DNA from: Chryseobacterium sp. Tr-659
Lineage (GTDB): Bacteria > Bacteroidota > Bacteroidia > Flavobacteriales > Weeksellaceae
NCBI RefSeq assembly: GCF_011752975.1
Contig: NZ_VWWP01000002.1
Coordinates: 372,001-436,000, forward strand
Direction of reading: 5' to 3'
DNA: 64,000 nucleotides
Shown: positions 25,514 through 34,227 of the stretch, in pieces
Layout: each line of letters opens with the position of its first letter
Numbering within the stretch: position 1 is the first letter of the stretch
Translations under genes and position numbers: made by a program
The notes under the pieces: generated by a model
Told to the model about the DNA's origin: nothing
Seen by the model: the letters and a program-made list of their open reading frames with translations, nothing else
The model's database searches: none

Positions 25514-26194
25514 ATGAAAAAAATCTTATTAACAGGTGCTATTGCACTTTTCGGTCTGTCACAGGCACAGATTGCCAAAGGAACTGCCTATCTTTCAGGA
25601 CAGGTAGAATACAGCCATACAGAAAGAACCGAAGTAAATAACGGGATGAATACGAATACCGGAATAAAGGAAGATGTTGTAAAAATTATCCCTACAGCCG
25701 GTTATTTCGTGGGTACTAACCTCGCCGTAGGATTAGGAGTAGGGTATAAAAGTGCTGTTAACAAATACAAATTAAGCAACCCTGGCTTTGGCGATTTATT
25801 GGAGATAAAAGAAACAGATAATGTATTTGTTGTGGCTCCATTCGTAAGAAAATACTGGAGTTTATCTGAAAAACTATACATCTTCGGACAATTACAGGTT
25901 CCGTTGGAATTTGGTCAGGAAAAGCTGGATATTAACAATGATGTTCAGGGGGGAGATCCTTTATTATCTCATTCTTTTTCCGGGAAGAATAATTACACAA
26001 ATATCGGAGTGAATATCAAACCGGGATTAGATTATTTCTTAAATAAAAACTGGTCTATTGAAGCTACTATCGGTGAGTTCGGATACAATACCTACAAAAG
26101 AGACCTTGAGGGAGCTAAGAGAACCAATGACTATAAGTTTGGTTTGAATTTATCTTCTGTAACTTTTGGAGTTAAATATGTATTTGCAAAATAA
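25514..26194 (+). CDS. outer-membrane beta-barrel protein 5 (paralogue of 4)
   Basis: A 226-residue barrel sharing the whole layout with gene 4: AQIAKGTAYLSG at the N-terminus, PFVRKYWSLSEKLYIFGQLQVP, and LNKNWSIEATIGEFGYN...SVTFGVKYVFAK at the end. The last ~45 bases of the two genes are nearly identical in DNA. The central loops differ in length and sequence, as expected of surface-exposed loops. No promoter element is seen between the preceding terminator and its ATG. Confidence 0.82.
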   Translation: MKKILLTGAIALFGLSQAQIAKGTAYLSGQVEYSHTERTEVNNGMNTNTGIKEDVVKIIPTAGYFVGTNLAVGLGVGYKSAVNKYKLSNPGFGDLLEIKETDNVFVVAPFVRKYWSLSEKLYIFGQLQVPLEFGQEKLDINNDVQGGDPLLSHSFSGKNNYTNIGVNIKPGLDYFLNKNWSIEATIGEFGYNTYKRDLEGAKRTNDYKFGLNLSSVTFGVKYVFAK

Positions 26195-26207
26195 TAAATA
26201 AAATCAG

Positions 26208-26238
26208 AGCTTTGAGATATCTTCTCAAGGCTTTTTTT
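26208..26238 (+). terminator. terminator between barrel genes 5 and 6
   Basis: Stem 26208-26217 with 26223-26232 (one G-U pair), then a T run. The T tract and following leader match those downstream of gene 4. Confidence 0.85.
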
Positions 26239-26268
26239 AGTTTGAAAACTAATTTAAATATAATAATC

Positions 26269-26931
26269 ATGAAAAAGATCTTATTAGCATCTGCATTGGC
26301 ATTATTTGCAGGGCTGAACGCTCAGACAACATTCGGAGTAAAAGCCGGATATGCATTATCAAAACTGAACTCTAATGAAAATGACATTGAATTCGGTGGA
26401 ATTGAAGGTGGATTAAAATCCAAGTCAGGGTTTTATATCGGAGGTTTGGTTGAACATAAATTTAATAATAAGTTTGCCATTCAGGGAGAGGTAGAATATG
26501 CTAATCTTGGAGGAAAAGCAGAAGTTTCGATGCCTGGTATTACCGTAACCGAAAAAATGAATCTTAACAGAATTATAATTCCTGTTTCTGCAAGATATTA
26601 TGCTACTCCGGAATTAGGGATTTATGCAGGTCCATATGTAAGCTTTAAAACCAATAATAAAGTTAAATTTGAGATGAGCGGTCCTAATGCCATGATGGTA
26701 GATCCTTCAGGCATCAGAGAAGGGGAGAGATATGTTGAAAAATTTCTGGATGATTCTTTAAAATCTACAGACTTTGGTTTGTTCTTCGGGGCAGATTATA
26801 ATGTTTATAAAGGTCTGTTTGTAGATGCACGTTATAGCTTCGGGCTTACAAATATGATCAAAAACCCTGTGGATGGTGAAAAACTGAAAATGAATTTCTT
26901 CCAGCTTGGTTTAGGATATAAGTTTAAATAA
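26269..26931 (+). CDS. outer-membrane beta-barrel protein 6 (porin family)
   Basis: A 220-residue barrel starting at the ATG at 26269; the TTG at 26212 lies within the preceding terminator. It has a signal peptide (ending GLNAQ), FGVKAGYALSKL, KFAIQGEVEYANLGGK, LFVDARYSFGLTNM and LGLGYKFK. By these blocks it belongs with gene 2 (23005). Its 5' leader and first codons, however, match gene 5. Confidence 0.83.
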   Translation: MKKILLASALALFAGLNAQTTFGVKAGYALSKLNSNENDIEFGGIEGGLKSKSGFYIGGLVEHKFNNKFAIQGEVEYANLGGKAEVSMPGITVTEKMNLNRIIIPVSARYYATPELGIYAGPYVSFKTNNKVKFEMSGPNAMMVDPSGIREGERYVEKFLDDSLKSTDFGLFFGADYNVYKGLFVDARYSFGLTNMIKNPVDGEKLKMNFFQLGLGYKFK

Positions 26932-26951
26932 ACGAGTCTTTATATAAAAAC

Positions 26952-26986
26952 AAAACCTCCCAGGGATTCCTGAGAGGTTTTTTATT
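26952..26986. terminator. bidirectional terminator between barrel array and ffh
   Basis: An 11-bp stem with one mismatch (about 26954-26964 with 26969-26979), flanked by A and T tracts, between convergent genes. Confidence 0.82.
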
Positions 26987-27002
26987 GAATGATGTTGTCT
27001 TA

Positions 27003-28364
27003 TTATTTTCCAAACATTCCGCCCATTCCAGGCATATTTGGCATTTTGCTCATCATCTGCATCATTTGCTTTCCTTGAGGTCCTTGCATCATCTTCATCA
27101 TCTTACCCATCTGATCAAACTGTTTCATCAGTTGGTTTACATCTTCAATTTTTCTTCCGGCACCCTTTGCAATTCTGTTCTTTCTCTGAGTATTGATAAT
27201 AGAAGGTCTTCTTCTTTCTTCAGGAGTCATGGAATAGATGATTGCTTCAATATGTTTGAAGGCATCATCACTGATCTCTACATCTTTGATGGCTTTTCCA
27301 ACTCCCGGGATCATTCCCATTAGGTCCTTCATATTACCCATCTTCTTGATCTGGTTGATCTGCTTAAGGAAATCATCAAAACCAAATTCGTTTTTAGCGA
27401 TTTTCTTATGAAGTTTTTTAGCTTCTTCTTCATCAAACTGTTCCTGAGCTCTCTCTACCAGGGAAACAACGTCTCCCATCCCTAGAATCCTGTCTGCCAT
27501 CCTTTCCGGGTAGAAAACATCTAAAGCCTCCATCTTTTCTCCTGTAGAGATAAATTTGATTGGTTTTTCAACAACAGAACGGATCGTTAATGCAGCACCC
27601 CCTCTTGTATCACCATCTAACTTGGTTAGAACAACCCCGTCAAAATTCAAAGCATCGTTGAATGCTTTTGCTGTGTTTACAGCATCCTGACCTGTCATAG
27701 AGTCTACTACGAAAAGTGTTTCCTGTGGTTTGATGAAGTAATGTACAGATTTGATCTCGTTCATCATCTGCTCATCGATCGCTAAACGACCTGCTGTATC
27801 GACGATAACTACATCATGGCCGTTTGATTTGGCAAAATTGATCGCATTTTCAGCAATTGTAGACGGATTAGTAGAACCTTCTTCAGTATAAACAGGAACT
27901 TTAATTTGCCCTCCCAATACTTTCAGCTGGTCAATTGCAGCAGGACGATAAACGTCACAAGCTACCAATAAAGGTTTTTTATTTCTTTTTGTCTGTAAAT
28001 AATTAGCAAGCTTTCCTGAGAAAGTCGTCTTACCGGATCCCTGAAGACCTGCAATAAGGATTACAGTTGGTTTTCCTGAAAGATTGATTCCTTCCTGAGA
28101 ACCTCCCATCAGATCTACCAATTCATCATGAACAATTTTCGTCATCAACTGTCCCGGAGTAAGGGAAGTAAGTACGTTTTGTCCTAAAGCTTTATCCTGA
28201 ACTCTTTTAGTAAGATCTTTTGCAACTTTATAGTTAACATCGGCATCCACCAATGCTCTACGAATCTCCTTTACGGTTTCCGCTACGTTGATTTCAGTAA
28301 TTTTTCCTCTTCCGGAAATATTATGTAATGCCTTGTCTAATTTATCCTGTAAACTATTAAACAT
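27003..28364 (-). CDS. ffh: signal recognition particle protein
   Basis: GTPase of the signal recognition particle, which binds nascent membrane proteins and delivers them to FtsY. The 453 residues comprise the N domain (about 1-90), the G domain with Walker A GLQGSGKTT (about 108), DTAGR (about 190) and TKLDGDTRGG (about 246), and the methionine-rich M domain (about 310-453) ending in repeated Met/Gly/Pro. Its minus-strand promoter TATTTTTG lies at 28388-28395. Essential gene in most bacteria. Confidence 0.97.
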   Translation of the reverse strand: MFNSLQDKLDKALHNISGRGKITEINVAETVKEIRRALVDADVNYKVAKDLTKRVQDKALGQNVLTSLTPGQLMTKIVHDELVDLMGGSQEGINLSGKPTVILIAGLQGSGKTTFSGKLANYLQTKRNKKPLLVACDVYRPAAIDQLKVLGGQIKVPVYTEEGSTNPSTIAENAINFAKSNGHDVVIVDTAGRLAIDEQMMNEIKSVHYFIKPQETLFVVDSMTGQDAVNTAKAFNDALNFDGVVLTKLDGDTRGGAALTIRSVVEKPIKFISTGEKMEALDVFYPERMADRILGMGDVVSLVERAQEQFDEEEAKKLHKKIAKNEFGFDDFLKQINQIKKMGNMKDLMGMIPGVGKAIKDVEISDDAFKHIEAIIYSMTPEERRRPSIINTQRKNRIAKGAGRKIEDVNQLMKQFDQMGKMMKMMQGPQGKQMMQMMSKMPNMPGMGGMFGK

Positions 28365-28387
28365 ATTTATTGTAAATTATAGGTTTG

Positions 28388-28395
28388 CAAAAATA
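28388..28395 (-). promoter_or_regulatory. -7 element TATTTTTG of ffh
   Basis: TAnnTTTG on the minus strand, 24 bp before the ffh start codon. Confidence 0.6.
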
Positions 28396-28495
28396 AGGAT
28401 TTTTTGGGATATCTAAAGTGTTCGGTACGTAATATTATATATATAAAGAAAAAATGATAAATATCAAATGTTATCATAATCCGATAGAAAAAGTC

Positions 28496-28503
28496 TATTT
28501 TTG
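28496..28503 (+). promoter_or_regulatory. -7 element TATTTTTG deciding the next start
   Basis: It lies inside the longer frame that begins with the ATG at 28454, so that ATG is upstream of the likely transcript start and the ATG at 28523 is preferred. Confidence 0.55.
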
Positions 28504-28522
28504 CGATCAATTAAAATTTAGA

Positions 28523-28894
28523 ATGAAAATTAATCCCAATATTCTTGTTGTCGTTTTATTCTTCCTGACTTTCCTGGTGCATTTTTCCTTATGGAAATTT
28601 GTTTTCCACCTGGATGAAATTACGATCATTAAATTTTATCTTTTTCTAAGTGTTATGTTCATGATGATGATTACTCTTGTCATCTTAATCAATAGAGTAG
28701 CACCTCAATTTTTAGGATTATCTGTCATAGGTCTAATTCTTTTGAAATTTGGTTTGATGTACTTAATCAGAAAAAAACTAAACTTTGAAATGATTCCTGG
28801 CTATAAATTTCATTTCATTATCCCATATTTTATCCTGACAGCCCTGCTTACATACTATGCAATCGGGCTGATTAACCATGATAAAAAACAGTAA
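28523..28894 (+). CDS. four-helix membrane protein preceding atpB
   Basis: A 123-residue protein, almost entirely four hydrophobic segments (about 7-28, 36-59, 66-86, 96-116 from this start). Small membrane proteins of this kind (DUF6168, as I recall) sit just upstream of atpB in flavobacteria, near an AtpI/AtpZ-like gene; here no AtpI gene is seen next to it. It may help assemble the Fo rotor, in analogy to AtpI, but this is inference from position. A separate promoter precedes atpB, so the two need not be strictly co-transcribed. Confidence 0.68.
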   Translation: MKINPNILVVVLFFLTFLVHFSLWKFVFHLDEITIIKFYLFLSVMFMMMITLVILINRVAPQFLGLSVIGLILLKFGLMYLIRKKLNFEMIPGYKFHFIIPYFILTALLTYYAIGLINHDKKQ

Positions 28895-28924
28895 AATTAT
28901 TTATTGAAACTAGAAAAATTATCA

Positions 28925-28932
28925 TATTTTTG
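28925..28932 (+). promoter_or_regulatory. -7 element TATTTTTG of the atp operon
   Basis: TAnnTTTG with a TTG at 28904-28906 (18-bp spacer). It covers the TTG codon at 28930, so translation of atpB begins at the ATG at 28954. Confidence 0.65.
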
Positions 28933-28953
28933 CACAACGAAAAAAACCTATCA

Positions 28954-30051
28954 ATGTTTAAGAAATTCGCAGTTTTATTTTACAGTATTTTTGTATTAAA
29001 CTTAGTGTCTGCACAGCATGGCGAGGCTACCACTGGTGAGGCTCCTGCTAAAGAGCTTTCAGAGAAAGACAAAGTAACTAAAGAAAACAAAGAGTTCATC
29101 GATCATCACTTGTTGGATGCTCATGATTTCACATTGATGGTTGACAAAGAAGGTCATCACATTGGTTTCCCTCTTCCGGTTATTTTTTATGACAACGGAT
29201 TCCATTCTTTCATGAGTAACAAAGAAGGATTTATGCATGGAGAGCCAACTGAAGTGGATGGAGCTTATTATGTATTGCATCATGAGAAGATCTACAAGAC
29301 AGATGAGAAGGGGACGATTACTTTAGATAAGAATCATCACCCAACACAAGAAAAAGTTTTAGATCTTTCAATTACGAAAAGTGTTTTGATTATCTTCTTA
29401 GTGTCAGTTTTTATGTTTGTGTTGTTTGTTGGAATGGCTAAGTCTTATAAAAAGTCAGTGGTTCCTACTGGTGCAGCTAGATTTCTTGAGCCTTTGGTGA
29501 TTTTTGTAAGAGATGAAATCGCTATCCCAAACATTGGGCACAAGTATAAAAGATTTATGGGTTATTTATTAACAGTATTCTTCTTTATTCTTTTCCTTAA
29601 CGTTTTAGGATTAATGCCTTTCGGAATTAACGTTACAGGTAATATTACAATGACATTCTTCCTGGCTATTCTTACTTATCTGATTACAACATTCTCAGCT
29701 AATAAAGATTACTGGAAGCACATCTTCTGGATGCCTGGAGTTCCGGTTCCAATGAAGTTTATTATGTTGCCAATTGAATTGTTAGGAACAATCACTAAAC
29801 CTTTTGCTTTGATGATCAGACTTTTCGCTAACATGACTGCAGGTCACATTGTAGTAATGACTTTGATCGGATCTATCTACATTTTCAAAAATTGGATCGC
29901 AGGAGTAGCATTCCCGTTCTTAACGTTGGTGATTTACTTGCTTGAAGTGTTGGTAGCATTCCTACAGGCTTATATCTTTACAATGTTATCAGCTTTATTT
30001 ATCGGAATGGCGGTAGAAGAGCACGAGCATGAACATCATGCGGCTCACTAA
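28954..30051 (+). CDS. atpB: ATP synthase Fo subunit a, with long exported N-terminus
   Basis: Proton-channel subunit a of F-type ATP synthase. With the ATG at 28954 the protein has 365 residues against ~270 in E. coli. The difference is an N-terminal signal peptide (about 1-20, ending LVSAQ) and a polar, His-rich segment (about 21-130) predicted outside the inner membrane, before the first conserved helix. The core is typical, with the essential arginine in LMIRLFANMTAGH. The C-terminus is His/Glu-rich. First gene of atpBEFHAG. Confidence 0.95.
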   Translation: MFKKFAVLFYSIFVLNLVSAQHGEATTGEAPAKELSEKDKVTKENKEFIDHHLLDAHDFTLMVDKEGHHIGFPLPVIFYDNGFHSFMSNKEGFMHGEPTEVDGAYYVLHHEKIYKTDEKGTITLDKNHHPTQEKVLDLSITKSVLIIFLVSVFMFVLFVGMAKSYKKSVVPTGAARFLEPLVIFVRDEIAIPNIGHKYKRFMGYLLTVFFFILFLNVLGLMPFGINVTGNITMTFFLAILTYLITTFSANKDYWKHIFWMPGVPVPMKFIMLPIELLGTITKPFALMIRLFANMTAGHIVVMTLIGSIYIFKNWIAGVAFPFLTLVIYLLEVLVAFLQAYIFTMLSALFIGMAVEEHEHEHHAAH

Positions 30052-30103
30052 TTGAAGAAAATTAAACAAAGTATTTAAAAACAATTTTTTAAAATTATAT
30101 ATT

Positions 30104-30295
30104 ATGGAAATCCCTAGAATTATTGGTGCAGGTCTTATCGTACTTGGTGTAGGTATCGGTCTTGGTAAAATCGGAGCTGCTGCTCTTGAAGCTATCGCTA
30201 GACAGCCTGAGCAATCTGGAAAAATCCAAACTGCTATGCTTATTGCAGCTGCACTAGTAGAAGGTGTTGCATTTGCTGCGTTATTCGCATCATAA
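30104..30295 (+). CDS. atpE: ATP synthase Fo subunit c
   Basis: Rotor-ring subunit of 63 residues: two hydrophobic helices joined by the polar loop ARQPEQSGK. The ion-binding glutamate is E53 in AAALVEGVAF. The sodium-specific pattern (Gln in helix 1 and Glu-Ser in helix 2) is absent, so protons are the likely coupling ion. It is short compared with E. coli (79), as is usual in this phylum. Confidence 0.96.
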   Translation: MEIPRIIGAGLIVLGVGIGLGKIGAAALEAIARQPEQSGKIQTAMLIAAALVEGVAFAALFAS

Positions 30296-30382
30296 GCCAA
30301 ACAAAACAAAAACATTGTTGCAGCGGTTGGCTGCAGCAATGTTAATTTTAAAAAAAGTAATAATTATTTATACATTTATATA

Positions 30383-30880
30383 ATGGAATTAATTCATCAG
30401 TTTTCATCAGGATTATTTATTATCCAGTCTGTTATTTTTCTAGCATTATTATTTTTGTTAGGTAAATTCGCTTGGAAACCTATTTTAAAGTCTATCAATG
30501 ACAGAGAAACATCTATTGTTGACGCTCTTAATCAAGCTAAATTAGCAAGAAAAGAAATGGAAACTTTAAAAGAGGATAACGAAAGAATCATTCGTGAAGC
30601 TAAGATCGAAAGAGATGCTATCCTTAAAGAAGCTAGAGAAATTAAAGACAGAATCGTAGGGGAAGCTAAAGATGTTGCTAAAGCTGAAGGAGACAAAATG
30701 ATCGAAGCTGCTAAGCAAACTATCAATGCTGAGAAAAATGCTGCAATGGCAGACATCAAAACTCAAATTGGTACTTTATCTGTAAACATTGCAGAGTCTA
30801 TTTTGAAGCAAAAGCTAGACAACAGCGAAGCTCAAAACGAATTAGTTCAAAATTATTTAAACAAATCAAACCTTAACTAA
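30383..30880 (+). CDS. atpF: ATP synthase Fo subunit b
   Basis: Peripheral-stalk subunit: a single N-terminal membrane helix (about 8-28), then a long, highly charged coiled coil (about 35-150) that binds the delta subunit. The 165 residues fit. Single gene, with no b' copy. Two bases separate it from atpH. Confidence 0.95.
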   Translation: MELIHQFSSGLFIIQSVIFLALLFLLGKFAWKPILKSINDRETSIVDALNQAKLARKEMETLKEDNERIIREAKIERDAILKEAREIKDRIVGEAKDVAKAEGDKMIEAAKQTINAEKNAAMADIKTQIGTLSVNIAESILKQKLDNSEAQNELVQNYLNKSNLN

Positions 30881-30882
30881 GA

Positions 30883-31422
30883 ATGCTTACATCTAAAGTA
30901 GCTAAAAGATACGCACAAGGTTTACTTGACTTCACCAACGAATCAGGTCAAACGGCTACTGTATTTTCTGAAATGAAAGATGTAGTAAAGGTAATGGCTG
31001 AATCTAAAGATCTAAATAAGTTCTTCCTTACTCCTTACATCGATTCTAAAAAGAAAATAGAAGTAGCAAACGAAATTTTCAAAGGTTTATCTGTTTCTTC
31101 TCAGAACCTGATCAGATTGGTAATTAAGCACGGTCGTGAAAGCCAATTGAAGAATATCGCTCAGGAATTCATCAACAAAGTTGAAGACCTTAGTGGTGTA
31201 CAAAGAGTAACGCTTACTACGGCAACTCCGCTTTCAAAAGAGAACCTTGATCAGATTTTAAGATCTACCAATCTTGTTAATGCTGATTCAAACTTTGATC
31301 TGAAAGTAAATGTAAAACCTGAAATTCTTGGAGGGTATGTTCTAAGAGTAGGTGACCAGCAGGTAGACGCGTCTGTGAAGACAAAATTGAACCAAGTTAA
31401 AAAAGATTTCCAATTAAATTAA
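30883..31422 (+). CDS. atpH: ATP synthase F1 subunit delta
   Basis: OSCP/delta subunit linking the peripheral stalk to F1. The 179 residues begin [14 protein letters not shown] and end with the conserved [28 protein letters not shown] C-terminal block. It starts 2 bp after atpF and lies 16 bp before atpA. Confidence 0.95.
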   Translation: MLTSKVAKRYAQGLLDFTNESGQTATVFSEMKDVVKVMAESKDLNKFFLTPYIDSKKKIEVANEIFKGLSVSSQNLIRLVIKHGRESQLKNIAQEFINKVEDLSGVQRVTLTTATPLSKENLDQILRSTNLVNADSNFDLKVNVKPEILGGYVLRVGDQQVDASVKTKLNQVKKDFQLN

Positions 31423-31438
31423 GAAAAACAACCATACA

Positions 31439-33016
31439 ATGGCAGAAATAAATCCGGCAGAAGTATCTGCGATCTTAAAACAGCAATTGGCCAACTTCGA
31501 TACTCAATCAAATGTTGAGGAAGTAGGTACAGTTTTAACCATCGGTGATGGTATTGCTCGTGTATACGGGTTAGAAAACGTACAATACGGAGAGTTGGTG
31601 AAATTTTCTAGTGATGTAGAAGGTATTGTACTTAACCTTGAAGAAGACAACGTAGGTGTTGCTCTACTTGGAGAAAGTAAATTAGTAAAAGAAGGGGATA
31701 CAGTAAGAAGAACAAACAGAATCTCTTCTATCAAAGTAGGAGAAGGAATGTTAGGAAGAGTAGTAGATACTCTTGGTAATCCTATCGATGGTAAAGGTCC
31801 TATTACAGGAGATTTATACGAAATGCCATTGGAAAGAAAAGCTCCTGGAGTTATTTTCAGACAGCCGGTAACTGAGCCTCTACAATCTGGTATCGTTGCA
31901 ATTGATGCGATGATTCCTGTAGGAAGAGGTCAGAGAGAGCTTATCATCGGTGACAGACAAACAGGTAAAACTACTGTTGCGATTGATACGATCATCAACC
32001 AAAAAGAATTCTTTGATGCTGGTAAACCAGTATATTGTATATATGTTGCTATCGGTCAGAAAGCTTCTACTGTAGCACAAATCGTTAAAACTCTTTCTGA
32101 TAAGGGAGCTTTAGCTTATACTGTAATCGTTGCGGCTAACGCATCAGATCCGGTTCCTATGCAGGTATATTCTGCAATGGCAGGAGCTTCTATCGGTGAA
32201 TTCTTCAGAGACACTGGTAGACCGGCACTTATCGTTTATGATGATTTATCTAAACAAGCTGTTGCTTACCGTGAGCTTTCCCTACTATTAAGAAGACCAC
32301 CGGGCCGTGAAGCTTACCCTGGAGACGTTTTCTATCTTCACTCAAGACTATTGGAAAGAGCTGCAAAAGTAATCGCTGATGATGAAATTGCTAAGCAGAT
32401 GAATGACTTACCAGAGTCTCTTAAGCCAATCGTAAAAGGTGGTGGTTCATTAACTGCACTTCCAATTATCGAAACTCAGGCTGGTGACGTTTCCGCATAT
32501 ATCCCTACCAACGTAATCTCTATTACAGACGGACAGATCTTCTTGGAGTCTGATCTATTCAACTCAGGGGTTCGTCCTGCAATCAACGTAGGTATCTCTG
32601 TATCAAGGGTAGGAGGTAATGCTCAGATCAAATCAATGAAAAAAGTATCTGGTACATTGAAACTTGACCAGGCTCAATATAAAGAATTAGAAGCGTTTGC
32701 TAAATTCGGTTCTGACCTTGATGCTTCTACTTTAGCTGTTATCTCTAAAGGAGAAAGAAACGTAGAAATCCTTAAGCAGCCAGTAAATGCACCACTTCCT
32801 GTAGAAAGCCAGGTAGCGATTGTATATGCTGGAACAGAAAACTTAATGAGAAACGTTCCTATCAGAAAAATCAAAGAATTCCAACACGAGTATATCGAGT
32901 TCCTAAGATCTAAGCACCCAGACACAATGGCTGCTATCAAAGCTGGAAAAATCGATAACGATATTACAGGTGTTCTTAAGCAGGCAGCTAACGATTTAGC
33001 TTCTAAATACAACTAA
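31439..33016 (+). CDS. atpA: ATP synthase F1 subunit alpha
   Basis: Non-catalytic nucleotide-binding subunit of F1, 525 residues. It shows the beta-barrel domain (about 1-95), Walker A GDRQTGKT (about 170-177), [20 protein letters not shown], the arginine-finger region [10 protein letters not shown], and the C-terminal helical domain. The frame is uninterrupted. The matching beta and epsilon genes (atpD, atpC) are not in this window, as is usual in Bacteroidota, where they form a second unit. Confidence 0.97.
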   Translation: MAEINPAEVSAILKQQLANFDTQSNVEEVGTVLTIGDGIARVYGLENVQYGELVKFSSDVEGIVLNLEEDNVGVALLGESKLVKEGDTVRRTNRISSIKVGEGMLGRVVDTLGNPIDGKGPITGDLYEMPLERKAPGVIFRQPVTEPLQSGIVAIDAMIPVGRGQRELIIGDRQTGKTTVAIDTIINQKEFFDAGKPVYCIYVAIGQKASTVAQIVKTLSDKGALAYTVIVAANASDPVPMQVYSAMAGASIGEFFRDTGRPALIVYDDLSKQAVAYRELSLLLRRPPGREAYPGDVFYLHSRLLERAAKVIADDEIAKQMNDLPESLKPIVKGGGSLTALPIIETQAGDVSAYIPTNVISITDGQIFLESDLFNSGVRPAINVGISVSRVGGNAQIKSMKKVSGTLKLDQAQYKELEAFAKFGSDLDASTLAVISKGERNVEILKQPVNAPLPVESQVAIVYAGTENLMRNVPIRKIKEFQHEYIEFLRSKHPDTMAAIKAGKIDNDITGVLKQAANDLASKYN

Positions 33017-33027
33017 AAAAATTCAAT

Positions 33028-33064
33028 GTTTAAGGTTTAGAATATAGTGTTTTAAACCTTAAAC
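33028..33064 (+). repeat. 12-bp perfect inverted repeat in the atpA-atpG spacer
   Basis: GTTTAAGGTTTA (33028-33039) and its exact complement TAAACCTTAAAC (33053-33064) form a stem with a 13-base loop, followed by a second ccttaaactt word at 33071. The tail is not T-rich, so it is not a standard terminator. Confidence 0.7.
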
Positions 33065-33093
33065 TTCAGACCTTAAACTTTGAACCCAAATTA

Positions 33094-33957
33094 ATGGCAA
33101 ACTTAAAAGAAATACGAGGCAGAATTACGTCAATTTCATCTACGATGCAGATTACACGTGCTATGAAAATGGTTTCCGCTGCGAAACTTAAAAAAGCACA
33201 GGATGCAATCGTAATGTTAAGACCATATTCTGAAAAATTACAGGAGCTTATCCAGAATGTAAATTCTAGCTCAGATCCTGATCAGATTTCTGTATATGCT
33301 CAAAAAAGAGAGGTTAAAAGAGTACTTTTCATCGCTGTTACTTCAAACAGAGGTCTTGCGGGAGCTTTTAACTCTTCAATCGTAAAAGAGCTTAATATTC
33401 AGTTTCAGAACAATTCTCAGTATGAGATTGAAGTTCTTCCTGTAGGTAAAAAAGTATACGATGCTGTAAGAAGAAACCGTTCAGTATATGCTAATGGAAG
33501 TTCTGTTTATGATAATCTGAACTTTGATGCAGTTGCTCATATTATTGAAGGAGTAATGACCAGCTTCACAGAAGGTAAATTTGACGAAGTGTATGTTATT
33601 TATAACAAATTCGTTAATGCAGCCACTCAGGAAGTAACTACAGAAAAACTTCTTCCGATCTCAATGCCTGAAAATACAGAGCCACAAGTTGAAACAGATT
33701 ATATCTTTGAACCGAACAGAGCAGAGATCTTGGATAACTTGATTCCAAAGTCAATCAAAACTCAGGTTTTCAAAGCAATCTTAGATTCAGTAGCATCTGA
33801 GCATGGAGCAAGAATGACAGCAATGCACAAAGCAACAGATAACGCTCAGGCTTTAAAGAATGATCTTGTGATCTTCTACAACAAAGCAAGACAGGCTGCA
33901 ATTACCAATGAAATTTTGGAAATTGTTTCAGGAGCAGAAGCTTTGAAAAATTCGTAA
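33094..33957 (+). CDS. atpG: ATP synthase F1 subunit gamma
   Basis: Central rotor shaft of F1, 287 residues. The N-terminal helix (ANLKEIRGRITSISSTMQITRAMKMVSAAKLKKA) and the C-terminal block (LDSVASEHGARMTAMHKATDNA) are typical. Last gene of the operon, closed by a clear terminator. A 77-bp spacer with an inverted repeat separates it from atpA. Confidence 0.97.
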   Translation: MANLKEIRGRITSISSTMQITRAMKMVSAAKLKKAQDAIVMLRPYSEKLQELIQNVNSSSDPDQISVYAQKREVKRVLFIAVTSNRGLAGAFNSSIVKELNIQFQNNSQYEIEVLPVGKKVYDAVRRNRSVYANGSSVYDNLNFDAVAHIIEGVMTSFTEGKFDEVYVIYNKFVNAATQEVTTEKLLPISMPENTEPQVETDYIFEPNRAEILDNLIPKSIKTQVFKAILDSVASEHGARMTAMHKATDNAQALKNDLVIFYNKARQAAITNEILEIVSGAEALKNS

Positions 33958-33980
33958 AGAATTATTTTACATATAATAAG

Positions 33981-34009
33981 AAAGCATCGATATTTTCGAT
34001 GCTTTTTTT
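33981..34009 (+). terminator. terminator of the atp operon
   Basis: A 10-bp perfect stem (33981-33990 with 33996-34005), loop of 5, then T run. Confidence 0.93.
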
Positions 34010-34191
34010 ATTCCCGGCAACAGAAAATCGCTAATTATTACTTAAAAAAACACGATTACTCCGAAAATGAACCGGAACATCGAAATATTTTTTTCTTTGA
34101 AAAATAGCCTGTTTTATGATGCCATATTTCTCTTCTAAAAATTCCTCTGCTGAAATCATACATCCCGGATTCAGGTTATTTATATTTTGCA

Positions 34192-34199
34192 TATCTTTG
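34192..34199 (+). promoter_or_regulatory. -7 element TATCTTTG of the CNNM/CorC gene
   Basis: TAnnTTTG, 28 bp before the ATG at 34228. The rest of the spacer from the atp terminator (34010-34191) shows nothing I can name. Confidence 0.6.
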
Positions 34200-34227
34200 T
34201 ACCTAATAAAATTTATACAACCTCTAA

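Noticed and set aside
30104..30295. Sodium-coupled ATP synthase
   Set aside because: Subunit c lacks the Gln in helix 1 and the Glu-Ser pair in helix 2 that mark Na+ coupling.
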